From Pedobacter borealis DSM 19626 (GTDB taxonomy: Bacteria > Bacteroidota > Bacteroidia > Sphingobacteriales > Sphingobacteriaceae): DNA of 37,420 nucleotides. Both the position numbers and the translations under genes were made by a program. The notes beneath the pieces were generated by a model, which saw only the letters and a program-made list of their open reading frames with translations, did not search any database and was not told the DNA's origin. Numbering within the stretch: the stretch's first letter is position 1; every line of letters begins with the position of its first letter. Location of the stretch: positions 1 to 37,420 of the forward strand of contig NZ_JAUG01000044.1 in NCBI RefSeq assembly GCF_000708285.2, given 5' to 3'. This document shows positions 1 to 8,628 of this stretch, in pieces.

Positions 1-375
1 GGCCCATTGCTGGATTGACAAAGCGCTTTGGGTAATTGGCGCTCCAAAATGCGCCAGCATTCTTGAGCACAAATAAAAATAACATGATCTGCGAAAAACT
101 ACCATGCCCCGCGGCAAAGAGCGAAAAAAAAATGACATTTGTGCCTTCTTAAGGAATCAAGGCCAGTTAATAGCAGGAAAGATGCTGAAATAAATTCTGC
201 ATGACGATCGCCTTAGGCAGAGGAGCCAAAAAAATCCAATCAGAGAAAAATGTGCCCAAGCGGTAGTATTTACATTGGCACTACAACGAACGGCTGTAAC
301 CTAAGAATTACTGCAAATGCTTTTCAAAAAAGGCAATATATGGCCTACGATACACCTAAAAATCTGATTTCAATC
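1..375. other. Intergenic stretch with no recognisable gene
   Basis: No reading frame of convincing length or composition is visible on either strand. The stretch holds a short inverted repeat at 39-56 (GGCGC / GCGCC) and one half-copy of a dispersed palindromic repeat at 177-210. I see no tRNA, rRNA or promoter of the phylum type. The gene to the left lies outside the window. Confidence 0.6.
177..210. repeat. Half-copy of the GTCATGCTGAA-type palindromic repeat
   Basis: The sequence reads GATGCTGAAATAAATTCTGC followed by ATGACGATCG. In reverse complement it matches the left arms of the elements at 21595 and 37317 (CGTCATGCTGAATTTATTTC and onward) with a few changes. Only one arm is present, so this is a partial copy of the family. 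Confidence 0.6.
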
Positions 376-412
376 AAACAAAAAAGGTTCAGCTGTTTCC
401 AACTGAACCTTT
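376..412 (-). terminator. Rho-independent terminator after lolA
   Basis: The arms AAAGGTTCAG (383-392) and CTGAACCTTT (403-412) are perfectly complementary with a 10-nt loop. On the minus strand the hairpin is followed by a T-rich run (complement of the A run at 378-387). It lies about 30 nt after the lolA stop and so should end the ftsK-lolA transcript. Confidence 0.8.
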
Positions 413-443
413 AGGTTTCATCCCGCCTTGGCGGTAATAACAA

Positions 444-1094
444 TTATCTTAAATCTACCACTTCAACACCAGGATATTTTTTGGCATCGAAAGCAAAAGT
501 AGTTTCTGGTACATTTACATTTGGCGAAAAAGTTTTCACATTGTAAGTGTATTTGTTGCCATTTTTATCAAATAACACCACGTTTGCAATTTGTTTAGCT
601 GTTTTATCGATACTTAAACGTACTTTAAAAATCGATTTTTTAGCGTCAACAGGTGTTAAATCAATCATTTGGTAAGTTTTGGCACCTACTTTTTCTTCAC
701 CTGTGTACACATATTTAAATCCTTTTTCGTAAACCGTAAAAATCTTAGCAGGGTTAATGGCATCGCCACTGTTATCTACATTGCTCACCTGCACCTCTTT
801 GTCTTTTTTCAAATAAGTCCATTGACTTTTACCATCGCTAAACAATTCTTGATTCGTCATCGCCACTTTATACTTATTAGAATTGGCTTTAACATACAAA
901 GTACCTTGCTGGGTTTCTTTTACTTTTGCCTTCGGATTATCCAAAGTGAAGGTAAAATCTGTTTTTACAATATTATACGATTTGTATTTTTTACTCACCT
1001 CAGCTAAAATGGCTTTAGCTTTCGCATCAGTTTGAGCATAAGTTGAAGTTGTAAAAGCAACTACAACCATTAATGCTGAAATTAATTTCTTCAT
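444..1094 (-). CDS. lolA: LolA-like outer-membrane lipoprotein carrier
   Basis: Periplasmic chaperone that accepts lipoproteins released by the Lol ABC exporter and carries them to the outer membrane. I chose the Met at 1094 (216 aa) because it opens a clear Sec signal peptide, MKKLISALMVVVAF, with likely cleavage after STYA near residue 20. An in-frame start at 1169 would put 25 charged residues ahead of the signal and overlap ftsK. The mature part shows the expected beta-rich pattern: DFTFTLDNP, QQGTLYVKANSNKYKV, LFSDGKSQWTYLKKDKEVQV, and a C-terminal FAFDAKKYPGVEVVDLR. It lies 61 nt after ftsK on the same strand and is probably co-transcribed with it. The family call rests on overall pattern and the neighbourhood; LolA proteins diverge strongly in sequence. 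Confidence 0.85.
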   Translation of the reverse strand: MKKLISALMVVVAFTTSTYAQTDAKAKAILAEVSKKYKSYNIVKTDFTFTLDNPKAKVKETQQGTLYVKANSNKYKVAMTNQELFSDGKSQWTYLKKDKEVQVSNVDNSGDAINPAKIFTVYEKGFKYVYTGEEKVGAKTYQMIDLTPVDAKKSIFKVRLSIDKTAKQIANVVLFDKNGNKYTYNVKTFSPNVNVPETTFAFDAKKYPGVEVVDLR

Positions 1095-1155
1095 CTTTTC
1101 TTTTTTAAATTTTTCCTTTGAAACGTTAGAGTAGATTTTTTTGTATTGGTTTAAT

Positions 1156-3747
1156 CTAATCTTTGTCATTCATACTGTTCAAGAACTGTTCCAAAGAATA
1201 TTCATCCGGATACAAGACTTCACGCGCCTTACTTCCTTCAAAGGGACCAACAATTCCGGCAGCTTCCAATTGGTCGATAATCCTTCCGGCCCTGTTGTAG
1301 CCTAATTTTAGTTTCCGTTGTATTAATGAGGTAGAGCCCTGCTGATGCATTACAATCAGTCTGGCTGCATCTTCAAAAAACTTATCACGTTCGTTAGGAT
1401 CAAAATCGGCCTTACTTCCCTCACCTGCTTCATCTATATATTCTGGCAGTTGATAAGCATCAGCATAACCACGTTGGTTACCAATATACTCAGAAATCCG
1501 GTCTACCTCTGGTGTATCAACGAAAGCACACTGTAGCCTGATTAAGTCGCTACCTGTAGATAAAAGCATATCACCACGGCCAATTAACTGATCGGCGCCA
1601 CCACTATCCAAAATGGTTCTTGAATCGATTTTCGATAACACCCTAAAGGCTAACCTGGCCGGGAAGTTGGCTTTAATGGTACCCGTAATAATATTTACCG
1701 ACGGGCGCTGCGTAGCCAGAACTAAGTGGATACCGATTGCCCTCGCCAATTGAGCCAAACGGGCAATTGGTGCTTCAACTTCTTTACCAGCCGTCATCAT
1801 TAAATCGGCAAACTCATCTACCACTAAAACAATGAAAGGCAAAAAGCGGTGACCATTATTTGGATTAAGCTTGCGCTTAACAAACTTATCGTTGTATTCT
1901 TTTAAATTCCTAACCTGTGCATCCTTCAATAAATCATAACGCTGATCCATTTCGATACAAAGTGAATTTAAAGTATTTACAACTTTTTTAGTATCAGTAA
2001 TAATAGCATCGGCCTCTCCCGGCAGTTTAGCTAAAAAGTGCCTTTCGATTCTATTGAATAAAGTTAACTCTACTTTTTTCGGATCGACCAGTACAAATTT
2101 CAACTGTGCAGGGTGTTTTTTAAACAACAGCGAAACCAGAATGGCGTTAATACCAACCGATTTACCCTGACCAGTTGCTCCTGCCACCAATAGGTGAGGC
2201 ATTTTAGCCAAATCTGCAATAAAAACCTCATTACTAATGGTTTTACCCAATGCAATAGGCAAATCCATAGTGTTTTGGCTCCATTTTTCGGTATTTAGAA
2301 TGCTGCGCATCGGCACCATTTCTGGGTGTTGGTTAGGTACCTCTATACCAATTGTACCCTTTCCTGGCATTGGTGCAATAATACGGATACCTAAAGCTGC
2401 TAACGAAAGCGCAATGTCATCCTCCAGGTTTTTAATCTTCGAAATCCTTACCCCAGGAGCTGGAATAATTTCGTAAAGGGTAACCGTTGGACCAATGGTT
2501 GCCTTAATCTTATCAATTTCTATATTGTAATGATTAAGGGTTTCGACAATTTTATTTTTATTGGCTTCCAATTCTTCGGCATTTACCGAAATTTTATTGG
2601 TGCCATAATTTTCGAGCAAATCTATTGTTGGGTATTTATAACCAGATAAATCTAGTTTTTCATCATAATTACCAAACTGTTCAACCAGATCATCCGATTT
2701 TTTTTCTTCTTCAGTTTTTTCGATCGTAAAAGCAGGTTCCTTTTCGGCTTCAATTGGTGGTTCTACTGTTAATGGAAGTGTTGTTGCCGCAGCAGTAGCA
2801 AGAGGTAAATTGGTAGCCAATGGAGATAATACAACAGGTGCTACAGTTTCTTCCTCTTCTTTTTCTTCGAAACGGCTTGGCTGCAAGACCACATTTTGTT
2901 GTTTACGTTCGTTACTTATTGGCTTATCACGTACCGGAAGTTCAATGGATGATGAAGGTTCTTCGAAAGTTTTGTTTTTTACTGCCTGCTCTCTAATATC
3001 ATTTACATAATCTGGCGTTTCGTTGTCCAGGTAAACCTCTTTCTCTTTACGCTCTGGAAATTTGAAATCGATATTATATGCGATGATTAAAATGGTTAAT
3101 CCCGCAAAAGCAATTAATCCCGCCACCCCAGCTGCGCCAATTTGGGCATTTAATAATTTATTGCTCCAATACCCAAATTCACCTTCTAAATAATGTGGCG
3201 ATTCTGACCAGAAACTATGTGCAAAACCTAGGGTTAAGGATATAAACAATAAAAAGAAAAAGCTATAACCCAATGTTTTCGAGATGGAAAGGATTTTAAC
3301 TTTAAATAATAAGCGGTAGCCGATAATAAAAAAGGCCAAAACGAACAGGAAAGATGCAATACCGAACCATTCGTAAATAAACTGGTGCGATAACAAAGCG
3401 CCAAACTTACCTAACCAGTTTTGAACTACTGGTATAGAAACACCAGCTTCTTTTAGTTCTTCTGTTGTTTTAAAAAGATTGCCCCAACCACCATTTGCAT
3501 CGATTACATAACTCTGGTCATCTTGCCAGGTAAATAAATACGAGGTAAAAGCAATTAAAAAATATAACGACAATATCACAAAAAACAGACCTGCAATTTT
3601 AACTGCACGGCCATCTGCCAGATCGAAGCTTGGCAAAAAATCTCTTTTTTCTTTCGGCTGCCGACCTGATGATGATCTGCCAGGTGCACTTTCTGCACCC
3701 TTATCTCTGAATGTATTGGTTTTAAACTGGTTACCCCTTACCGACAT
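1156..3747 (-). CDS. ftsK: FtsK/SpoIIIE family DNA translocase
   Basis: Membrane-anchored ATPase that pumps DNA at the division septum and aids resolution of chromosome dimers. The 863-aa protein has hydrophobic segments around residues 50-72, 122-148, 160-176 and 205-225. A charged, low-complexity linker follows (about 230-360), then the motor. Walker A is GATGQGKS at 523-530 and Walker B LVVDEFADLM at 641-650. The conserved block ATQRPSVNIITGTIKANFPA spans about 678-697. The C-terminal gamma winged helix (about 790-850, containing STSLIQRKLKLGYNRAGRII) normally reads KOPS-like sites on DNA. Length and domain order are normal for Bacteroidota FtsK. A candidate promoter lies just upstream. 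lolA follows 61 nt downstream. Confidence 0.97.
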   Translation of the reverse strand: MSVRGNQFKTNTFRDKGAESAPGRSSSGRQPKEKRDFLPSFDLADGRAVKIAGLFFVILSLYFLIAFTSYLFTWQDDQSYVIDANGGWGNLFKTTEELKEAGVSIPVVQNWLGKFGALLSHQFIYEWFGIASFLFVLAFFIIGYRLLFKVKILSISKTLGYSFFFLLFISLTLGFAHSFWSESPHYLEGEFGYWSNKLLNAQIGAAGVAGLIAFAGLTILIIAYNIDFKFPERKEKEVYLDNETPDYVNDIREQAVKNKTFEEPSSSIELPVRDKPISNERKQQNVVLQPSRFEEKEEEETVAPVVLSPLATNLPLATAAATTLPLTVEPPIEAEKEPAFTIEKTEEEKKSDDLVEQFGNYDEKLDLSGYKYPTIDLLENYGTNKISVNAEELEANKNKIVETLNHYNIEIDKIKATIGPTVTLYEIIPAPGVRISKIKNLEDDIALSLAALGIRIIAPMPGKGTIGIEVPNQHPEMVPMRSILNTEKWSQNTMDLPIALGKTISNEVFIADLAKMPHLLVAGATGQGKSVGINAILVSLLFKKHPAQLKFVLVDPKKVELTLFNRIERHFLAKLPGEADAIITDTKKVVNTLNSLCIEMDQRYDLLKDAQVRNLKEYNDKFVKRKLNPNNGHRFLPFIVLVVDEFADLMMTAGKEVEAPIARLAQLARAIGIHLVLATQRPSVNIITGTIKANFPARLAFRVLSKIDSRTILDSGGADQLIGRGDMLLSTGSDLIRLQCAFVDTPEVDRISEYIGNQRGYADAYQLPEYIDEAGEGSKADFDPNERDKFFEDAARLIVMHQQGSTSLIQRKLKLGYNRAGRIIDQLEAAGIVGPFEGSKAREVLYPDEYSLEQFLNSMNDKD

Positions 3748-3775
3748 TTTCTATCCTAAATAATTTAATATTGAA

Positions 3776-3809
3776 CAAACTTAGATAAAACTGCGCAGCA
3801 TTAACGAAA
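3776..3809 (-). promoter_or_regulatory. Candidate ftsK promoter
   Basis: On the minus strand TAAGTTTG (3783-3776) matches the Bacteroidota -7 consensus TAnnTTTG exactly. A TTTCG stands about 21 nt further upstream as an imperfect -33. The implied transcription start is about 24 nt before the ftsK ATG. Confidence 0.55.
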
Positions 3810-4049
3810 GCCTAACAAAAAAAATAATCACAAATTGTAAGCATTGCTGCTAGGGCTTTCATCATACCACTCCCTATTTTCAAGAAGCGCTAAATTTGCA
3901 CCTCTATCTATTGGTTTTATAATCTGCCTTAAATTAAATAAAAATATTCATCGGGCATTAAACCTTAAACAGAAATTATTGTCTATTATTTTAACAACAC
4001 ACAAGTTGTTACGTTTTTGTCAAATGAAACGGATTTTGTTTTAGGTTTT

Positions 4050-4086
4050 ATCCCGTTTTGCCTGGAGAGGTTAAACGGGATTTTTT
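4050..4086 (+). terminator. Rho-independent terminator without an obvious gene
   Basis: ATCCCGTTT (4050-4058) and AAACGGGAT (4073-4081) form a perfect 9-bp stem, followed directly by a run of six T on the plus strand. No coding gene on this strand ends nearby, so it either belongs to an unannotated RNA starting near 3900 or is a free-standing repeat. Confidence 0.65.
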
Positions 4087-4150
4087 ATTTATAGACCTTA
4101 GGTTTTTAAAACCTTAAATATATGGATACCAGTCCACTTAGGTGATTCAT

Positions 4151-4262
4151 ATTATTTTGAAAAGCAGGGTTCGGCCCATTTCGGCTATGATAGTCTTGCT
4201 ATCACTTCAAGTCCTCACTCGTACCTCGTTCCGGGCTTTTCGTTCTATCAGGTTTATTTAAC
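4151..4262. repeat. Dispersed intergenic repeat (copy 1 of a family)
   Basis: This stretch contains GCTATGATAGTCTTGCTATC and ends in a 26-nt block (4237-4262, TTTTCGTTCTATCAGG and onward) identical to 34492-34517. The AGTGAGGACTT-type part (reverse complement of AAGTCCTCACTC at 4209-4220) also recurs near 32710-32730. Nothing suggests it is coding. Confidence 0.65.
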
Positions 4263-4289
4263 TGAGTCTGTAGTTCTGTGGCTTGCCAG

Positions 4290-4318
4290 ACCTCGCAGGT
4301 TTTAAAAACCTGCGAGGT
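4290..4318. repeat. 29-nt palindrome, ACCTCGCAGG type
   Basis: ACCTCGCAGGTTTT and AAAACCTGCGAGGT form a near-perfect palindrome with almost no loop. The same arms recur at 13994-14042 with a longer loop, so this is a dispersed element and not a unique operator. Confidence 0.8.
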
Positions 4319-4417
4319 ATAATCTTTGCTAATTTGCCTTACACTATATATATTTAGGCAATAAAGTTTACAATTTCTTAATTTTTGTTAATTTAAAGCG
4401 ATTTTTGAAACAATATT

Positions 4418-5074
4418 ATGGGCATAGCGCAACTCGAAGAACAAATTGAGGCTGGAAATTTACAAGCAGTAAAAGAAATTTTGGTTGAAAATCCAAAATT
4501 GGCAAATATTGACACCTCCCATCACATTTCGCCATTGTTATTGGCCTGTTATTATAAAAAACAGGAAATCGCTGATTTAATTGCTGAATTTGTAGATGAC
4601 TTAACTTTGTTCGAAGCTTGTGCAGTGGGCAAATTTGATGCAGCGTCGCAATTAATATTTCAAAATCCCAATAGTATTAACGAATTTTCGGAAGATGGAT
4701 TTACACCACTAGGTTTAGCCTGTTATTTCGGTCATGAAGATCTAGCCCGTTTTTTAGTTTTAAAAGGTGCGGATGTTAACCTGCCATCGAAAAATGGATT
4801 TAATGTATTTCCGATCCACTCGGCAGTTGCCGCCAACAATTTTAATATTACCAAGATACTTTTAGAAGCTGGTGCCTATCCAAATGTTTGTCAGAAAGCA
4901 GGATTGGCACCCTTACATACCGCCGCACAATTAGGAAATATAGAATTGATTATTTTATTGTTAGAACACGGAGCAGAAGTTTCTTTGCGCATGGAAGGTG
5001 GAAAACTGCCTGCAGATTTAGCCGCAGAAAAAGGCTTTAATGAAATTGCAGAGATTTTAAGAGACGATGATTAA
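4418..5074 (+). CDS. Ankyrin-repeat protein
   Basis: Small cytoplasmic protein built of ankyrin repeats, which normally serve protein-protein contacts; the partner is unknown. The 218 residues show about six helix-turn-helix units. The clearest are DGFTPLGLACYFGHEDLARF near residue 90, FPIHSAVAANNFNITKILLE near 128, APLHTAAQLGNIELIILLLE near 162, and a final degenerate unit (KLPADLAAEKGFNEIAEIL). There is no signal peptide or membrane segment. The start at 4418 fits the first repeat (MGIAQLEEQIEAGNLQAVK). It is a single-gene unit between two long intergenic regions, and a heptad array begins 3 nt after its stop. Confidence 0.88.
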   Translation: MGIAQLEEQIEAGNLQAVKEILVENPKLANIDTSHHISPLLLACYYKKQEIADLIAEFVDDLTLFEACAVGKFDAASQLIFQNPNSINEFSEDGFTPLGLACYFGHEDLARFLVLKGADVNLPSKNGFNVFPIHSAVAANNFNITKILLEAGAYPNVCQKAGLAPLHTAAQLGNIELIILLLEHGAEVSLRMEGGKLPADLAAEKGFNEIAEILRDDD

Positions 5075-5076
5075 TT

Positions 5077-5108
5077 AGTCTGGAGTCGTGAGTCTTTAGT
5101 CAAGAGTC
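5077..5108. repeat. Heptad array, AGTC core, 5 units
   Basis: AGTC occurs at 5077, 5084, 5091, 5098 and 5105, an exact 7-bp period with the other three bases varying. It starts 3 nt after the stop of the ankyrin gene. Confidence 0.85.
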
Positions 5109-5152
5109 TGATTTAGCAACCATTTTCCATCATCCATACTACCTCTTACATT

Positions 5153-5371
5153 TTATTCCCAAATCCTTAACCGCATTCTTTTCATATACGTCCTGATATC
5201 GAGCACAACAGCGGCCAAAAAATAGAACAATATTGGAAAACCCACCGCTAAAAACGACGAATAAATAAAAAACAAACGCACTTTCGCTGTGCTCATGTTC
5301 AACTTGTTAGCCAAATAAGTAGAAACGCCAAAACTCTGTTGTTCAAAATAGGTTATAATTCTTTGGAACAT
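5153..5371 (-). CDS. PspC-domain small membrane protein
   Basis: A 72-aa protein of the phage-shock-protein C family, inner-membrane proteins linked to envelope stress sensing. Visible features: the start of the domain SFGVSTYLANKLNMSTAKVR, the helix LFFIYSSFLAVGFPILFYFLAAVVLDI (about residues 33-59) as the membrane segment, and a basic tail MKRMRLR. It is a minimal PspC without the longer C-terminal part seen in some relatives. It is last in a minus-strand run, 135 nt after a small gene of unknown function, so co-transcription is possible but not certain. Confidence 0.8.
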   Translation of the reverse strand: MFQRIITYFEQQSFGVSTYLANKLNMSTAKVRLFFIYSSFLAVGFPILFYFLAAVVLDIRTYMKRMRLRIWE

Positions 5372-5506
5372 TTTAAGCTTATTTTAAAAATCTTAATAAC
5401 AATACCACAAGATAAAATCATTGGAAACCGAAATCATAATTTGATTTCCAAACTCTAATTTAGCAATAATAATCGGTTAAATTTTCAATAGCATATTCTA
5501 TCTCGA

Positions 5507-5722
5507 TTATTCCAAAACCAATTTTTCGAAATCCTGTTTATCCTCGTGTTTAATAAAAAGCGTTTGTTGTTCTTCCAGTCCTGAAAACTTTTTGATCAGT
5601 TCTGCCTTAAATTTATGGATATCAACATCTTTGTTTAAAATAACAGTTAAGGCATCGGCATTACCCCTAACCTCAATAATCTGATTAGGATATAGTTCTT
5701 TTAGCTCATGTGGAAATTCCAT
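5507..5722 (-). CDS. Small protein of unknown function
   Basis: Not recognised. The 71 residues are soluble and charged, with a pattern of two strands and two helices (IIEVRGNADALTVIL, then VDIHKFKAELIKKFSGLEEQ). There is no signal peptide or membrane segment. It lies 52 nt after the DUF2851 gene on the same strand and is probably in its transcript. Regular amino-acid composition and operon position favour a real gene. Confidence 0.6.
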   Translation of the reverse strand: MEFPHELKELYPNQIIEVRGNADALTVILNKDVDIHKFKAELIKKFSGLEEQQTLFIKHEDKQDFEKLVLE

Positions 5723-5774
5723 AATTTAAAAACAGATTATAGGGTAGAAAGTTTTGTTTGAAATCAGCACCTGG

Positions 5775-7058
5775 TTAGGCCTGCTTTAAAATTTTAATTC
5801 CAATACCACAATATAGACATTTTTTCTCATCGCAGTATTGCTTTTTCAGCTGCAAAATTCCTTGCGAAGCAAATGCATGATCCATCTTCACTCCTGCCCC
5901 GGTAAATTTATCTGTGATCGCATTTTGCTCAGCTGGCAAACGCTCCAACAATTTTATCGCCCTGCTAATGTAGTATTGTGTACCCGTGTGTTTACCATAC
6001 GCGAATAAAAACAAAGCCACCGTATTTAACAAAACATTATCAACGGATGTTTTCCCAATTTGTGTATTTACACCAGAAGTTTCTTTTTTAAAATGATAAT
6101 GTGTTTTCCAGTAATCGTTTACCGGTAGGTTTTCAAACAAAGCATGCAATTGGGCTATATCTTTGATTTCCATAATTTTAGAAAAAAGATGGTTGGCTTT
6201 TACAATTAACGCTGCAAATTGCGCCAATCTGATCGTAGGAAAGTTTTGCGGCCTCATCCGCATAAATTTCCACATCGAAGCTTCTATAGGTTTAATATTA
6301 TATTTCTTTCGAAGAAACTGGAATTCGGCCTTTAACTTTTTAGGGTATTCCTCTTCAAACTGATCATTTAAAAAACCAGCGGCACCAAAAACCAGCGCTT
6401 CAATTTGGTTTGGGTTATTTTTGTGCTTGGCATAAATTTGCTGCGAAACGGCTTTAGCAAACAACTCAAAAGGAAGGGCGTTTATTTTAAAGCCAAAATT
6501 ACGCGCCATGAAACGGTAGAAAGTCTCATCCCAATTCCCATTTAATTCGTTTAAAGTTTCAGTTACAGCATTCGTTTTTTGCTCGAAACGCTCTATTAAG
6601 GTTCTTGATAAAAAAGAATCGACAATTAATTGATCTACCGCTCCAATTTGTGCAATGCAAGGAAAATCAGTTAGTGTGAGAAATAGGTTTTCGTATTTTT
6701 TAATGAGATCGGCAGAGATACGCTGTTTTAATTCCAAAACGGGCAAAACAGTATTGTCTATTCTTTTTATTTCCGCATCATGCTCATAAACAACATGTAA
6801 GATTACATTTTCGTAGGCGGGATTAATCTGGTGATTGTGTTTTAACCAGTCTGACGACCGGAGATGAATTTCTACATTACCAGCCCATGTAGTATCGTTA
6901 ATTTCGATTTTCGCGTTAAAAAAATCCGGCCCAGCATTTTTGTTTAACAAGCCTGGGTTGATAATTTTCAAGTTTTCTCCAGCAGTAGTTTGCAGCCCGC
7001 TATAATCAAACGACCTAAATTGCCATACGTAATGAAGAAAATCTTCTGGAAAATTCAT
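5775..7058 (-). CDS. DUF2851 family protein
   Basis: A protein of unknown function from a family common in Bacteroidota. The 427 residues show the family's opening (MNFPEDFLHYVWQFRSF) and the block NKNAGPDFFNAKIEINDTTW near residue 41, followed by AGNVEIHLRSSDWLKHNH. That arrangement of Asp, Lys and His residues looks nuclease- or metal-site-like, but this is only an impression. The C-terminus has a CxxC-like pair (YCDEKKCLYCGIGIKIL). No signal peptide or membrane helix is present. It heads a minus-strand group with the 71-aa protein and PspC downstream. Confidence 0.85.
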   Translation of the reverse strand: MNFPEDFLHYVWQFRSFDYSGLQTTAGENLKIINPGLLNKNAGPDFFNAKIEINDTTWAGNVEIHLRSSDWLKHNHQINPAYENVILHVVYEHDAEIKRIDNTVLPVLELKQRISADLIKKYENLFLTLTDFPCIAQIGAVDQLIVDSFLSRTLIERFEQKTNAVTETLNELNGNWDETFYRFMARNFGFKINALPFELFAKAVSQQIYAKHKNNPNQIEALVFGAAGFLNDQFEEEYPKKLKAEFQFLRKKYNIKPIEASMWKFMRMRPQNFPTIRLAQFAALIVKANHLFSKIMEIKDIAQLHALFENLPVNDYWKTHYHFKKETSGVNTQIGKTSVDNVLLNTVALFLFAYGKHTGTQYYISRAIKLLERLPAEQNAITDKFTGAGVKMDHAFASQGILQLKKQYCDEKKCLYCGIGIKILKQA

Positions 7059-7094
7059 TCTTCAAGGTAATGAATTTATTTGGCTATAACTAAC

Positions 7095-7410
7095 TTATAA
7101 GTTTAAATTTTGAGCTTCTTTGGAGTAGTTATTAAAAACATAGGTAACCAAATAACGGTGGTTCTCACTTTTTTCGAATACAAAGTACCAGGTTGTTTTC
7201 TGACTGATATTAAAATGGATTAGCCAACTGCCATGATGACAAATAGTCTTCGGAGCAATGTAACACGATCTTGCTTTCAGCAATATCAATCAACCTGATA
7301 ACGTAATCTATAGCACTTTCGCGGATACTGAAATAGTTTTCGTAAAAAAGCACATCAACCAGTTCATTAAGATAAAGCAGAACGGAGGGATTGAAGCGCA
7401 CTATTTCCAA
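7095..7410 (-). pseudogene. Frameshifted small protein, toxin-like
   Basis: Two overlapping minus-strand frames join into one plausible protein of about 105 aa. The first runs from a TTG start at 7410 (EIVRFNPSVLLYLNELVDVL) to a TAA at 7210. The second carries the C-terminal half with LIHFNISQKTTWYFVFEKSE then NHRYLVTYVFNN, down to 7095. The shift lies in the stretch encoding SEDYLSSW near 7225-7245; one extra base (or two lost) explains it. TTWYxxFE followed by YLxxYVxNN is the pattern I remember for small RelE/ParE-like unnamed proteins of the phylum; this is recall, not a search result. The start overlaps the end of the 84-aa gene by 10 nt, which is typical of an antitoxin-toxin pair. It could also be a sequencing error. 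Confidence 0.55.
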
Positions 7411-7655
7411 GGCAGGGTATTAATATGCTGAATGGCTGCTGCTTTAAATTCAGAAGCCGATAAACTTTCCTCCCACTTCGCATCAAAAGAAGTATGCGTT
7501 GCAGACGTCTTTACATAAGCTACGCGCTCTTCATTAACCAACGGAAGCTGGCCTTGATTTAAAACCTGCATCAGTTCTTTCTTTTCGGCTGCTGAAAGTT
7601 TTTTTACATGCTCAAGTAACGACTTAAAGTCCATATTATCAAAAGGGTTAGTCAT
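7401..7655 (-). CDS. Small antitoxin-like protein of unknown function
   Basis: An 84-aa soluble protein, not recognised by name. It opens with MTNPFDNMDFKSLLEHVKKL then SAAEKKELMQVLNQ, the helical kind of N-terminus seen in many small antitoxins. It ends in SASEFKAAAIQHINTLPWK. Its last codons contain the TTG start of the following frameshifted gene (10-nt overlap), so the two were translationally coupled. The pair arrangement suggests a toxin-antitoxin module, but no DNA-binding motif is clear. Confidence 0.6.
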   Translation of the reverse strand: MTNPFDNMDFKSLLEHVKKLSAAEKKELMQVLNQGQLPLVNEERVAYVKTSATHTSFDAKWEESLSASEFKAAAIQHINTLPWK

Positions 7656-7797
7656 AGGCGAAGTCTAAATGATTAAATATAAGGATTTTTACGCAAAGAA
7701 AAAGCAATCCACCTAATCAATATTAGCTACAGTCATTAATATTGAATTGTATACCATAAATAATTTCTCAAAGTAAACAACTGAAATATTAAATTTT

Positions 7798-8628
7798 TTA
7801 TACCAACCCCGCTTTAATCAAAATCTGCTCCATTTCTTTTTGAAGTTTCAACGCTTCTTCCCTGGCCTTTTCTGCAAAATCTTCTCCCTGGCTGGCATAA
7901 ATAATGCCTCTCGAAGAATTAATCAGCAAGCCGCATTGTGAATTTAGGCCATACTTGCACACTTCATTTAAATCTCCTCCCTGTGCGCCAACGCCCGGCA
8001 CTAAAAGAAAGTGATTCGGTGCTAATTTACGTACATCACCAAAAGCGGCGCCACGGGTTGCTCCTACTACATACATCATCTGTTCATCTGTAGCCCAGGT
8101 TTGCGATGTTTTAAGTACTTTTTCGAAAAGTTTATCTTCGCCAATTTCCTGCAATTGAAAATCGGCATGGCCGGCATTCGAGGTTAAAGCCAAAAGAATT
8201 ACCCATTTATCTTTAAAAGTTAAAAACGGTGTTACCGAATCGCTACCCATATAAGGTGCTACGGTAACCGAATCGAAACTCATATCTGATGATGCGGCAT
8301 TGAAAAACGTTTCGGCGTACATGGCAGAGGTATTTCCAATATCGCCTCTTTTAGCATCAGCAATAGAAAAAATATCCTGAGGAATATATTTCCAGGTTTC
8401 GATCAAAGTTTCCCATCCCTTTTTTCCATAACACTCGTAAAAAGCAGTATTCGGCTTATAAGCTACACACAAATCTTTTGTGGCATCAATAATCTGTTTA
8501 TTGAATTCCAGAATCGGATTTTCATACCTCAATAAGTGTTTTGGTATCTTATCTAACGAAGAATCTAATCCGACACATAAAAATGAACGTTTTTTTTGTA
8601 TCTGCTCGAAAAGTTGTTGCTTTGTCAT
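7798..8628 (-). CDS. pyrF: Orotidine 5'-phosphate decarboxylase
   Basis: Last step of UMP synthesis: decarboxylates OMP in the cytoplasm. The protein is of the longer type-2 form, about 276 aa. The Met at 8628 ([20 protein letters not shown]) is preferred to a TTG at 8649. The substrate-binding block LCVGLDSS is near residue 17, YKPNTAFYE near 57, and the catalytic Lys-Asp array is in [10 protein letters not shown] (K93, D96). [10 protein letters not shown] and [10 protein letters not shown] are the expected phosphate-binding blocks. It is the first gene of the minus-strand group, facing away from rho across a 425-nt gap. Confidence 0.95.
   Translation of the reverse strand: MTKQQLFEQIQKKRSFLCVGLDSSLDKIPKHLLRYENPILEFNKQIIDATKDLCVAYKPNTAFYECYGKKGWETLIETWKYIPQDIFSIADAKRGDIGNTSAMYAETFFNAASSDMSFDSVTVAPYMGSDSVTPFLTFKDKWVILLALTSNAGHADFQLQEIGEDKLFEKVLKTSQTWATDEQMMYVVGATRGAAFGDVRKLAPNHFLLVPGVGAQGGDLNEVCKYGLNSQCGLLINSSRGIIYASQGEDFAEKAREEALKLQKEMEQILIKAGLV

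Larger units (their letters stand above)
3810..4417. other. Long intergenic region rich in hairpins and repeats
   Basis: No protein gene is convincing here. From left to right: a TAAATTTG -7-like word at 3891-3898 without a good -33; a 9-bp-stem terminator at 4050-4086; a small AGGTTTT/AAAACCT inverted repeat near 4104-4118; a dispersed repeat at 4151-4262; and a 29-nt palindrome at 4290-4318. The terminator without an upstream gene on that strand raises the possibility of a small RNA. Confidence 0.6.

Noticed and set aside
1095..1169. Longer lolA start at 1169
   Set aside because: It would add 25 charged residues before a clear signal peptide and overlap the end of ftsK.
3844..4044. A 66-aa plus-strand frame before the orphan terminator
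   Set aside because: Composition is not protein-like, it has no family resemblance, and it runs through AT-rich sequence and hairpins. A small RNA is a better, though unproven, reading.
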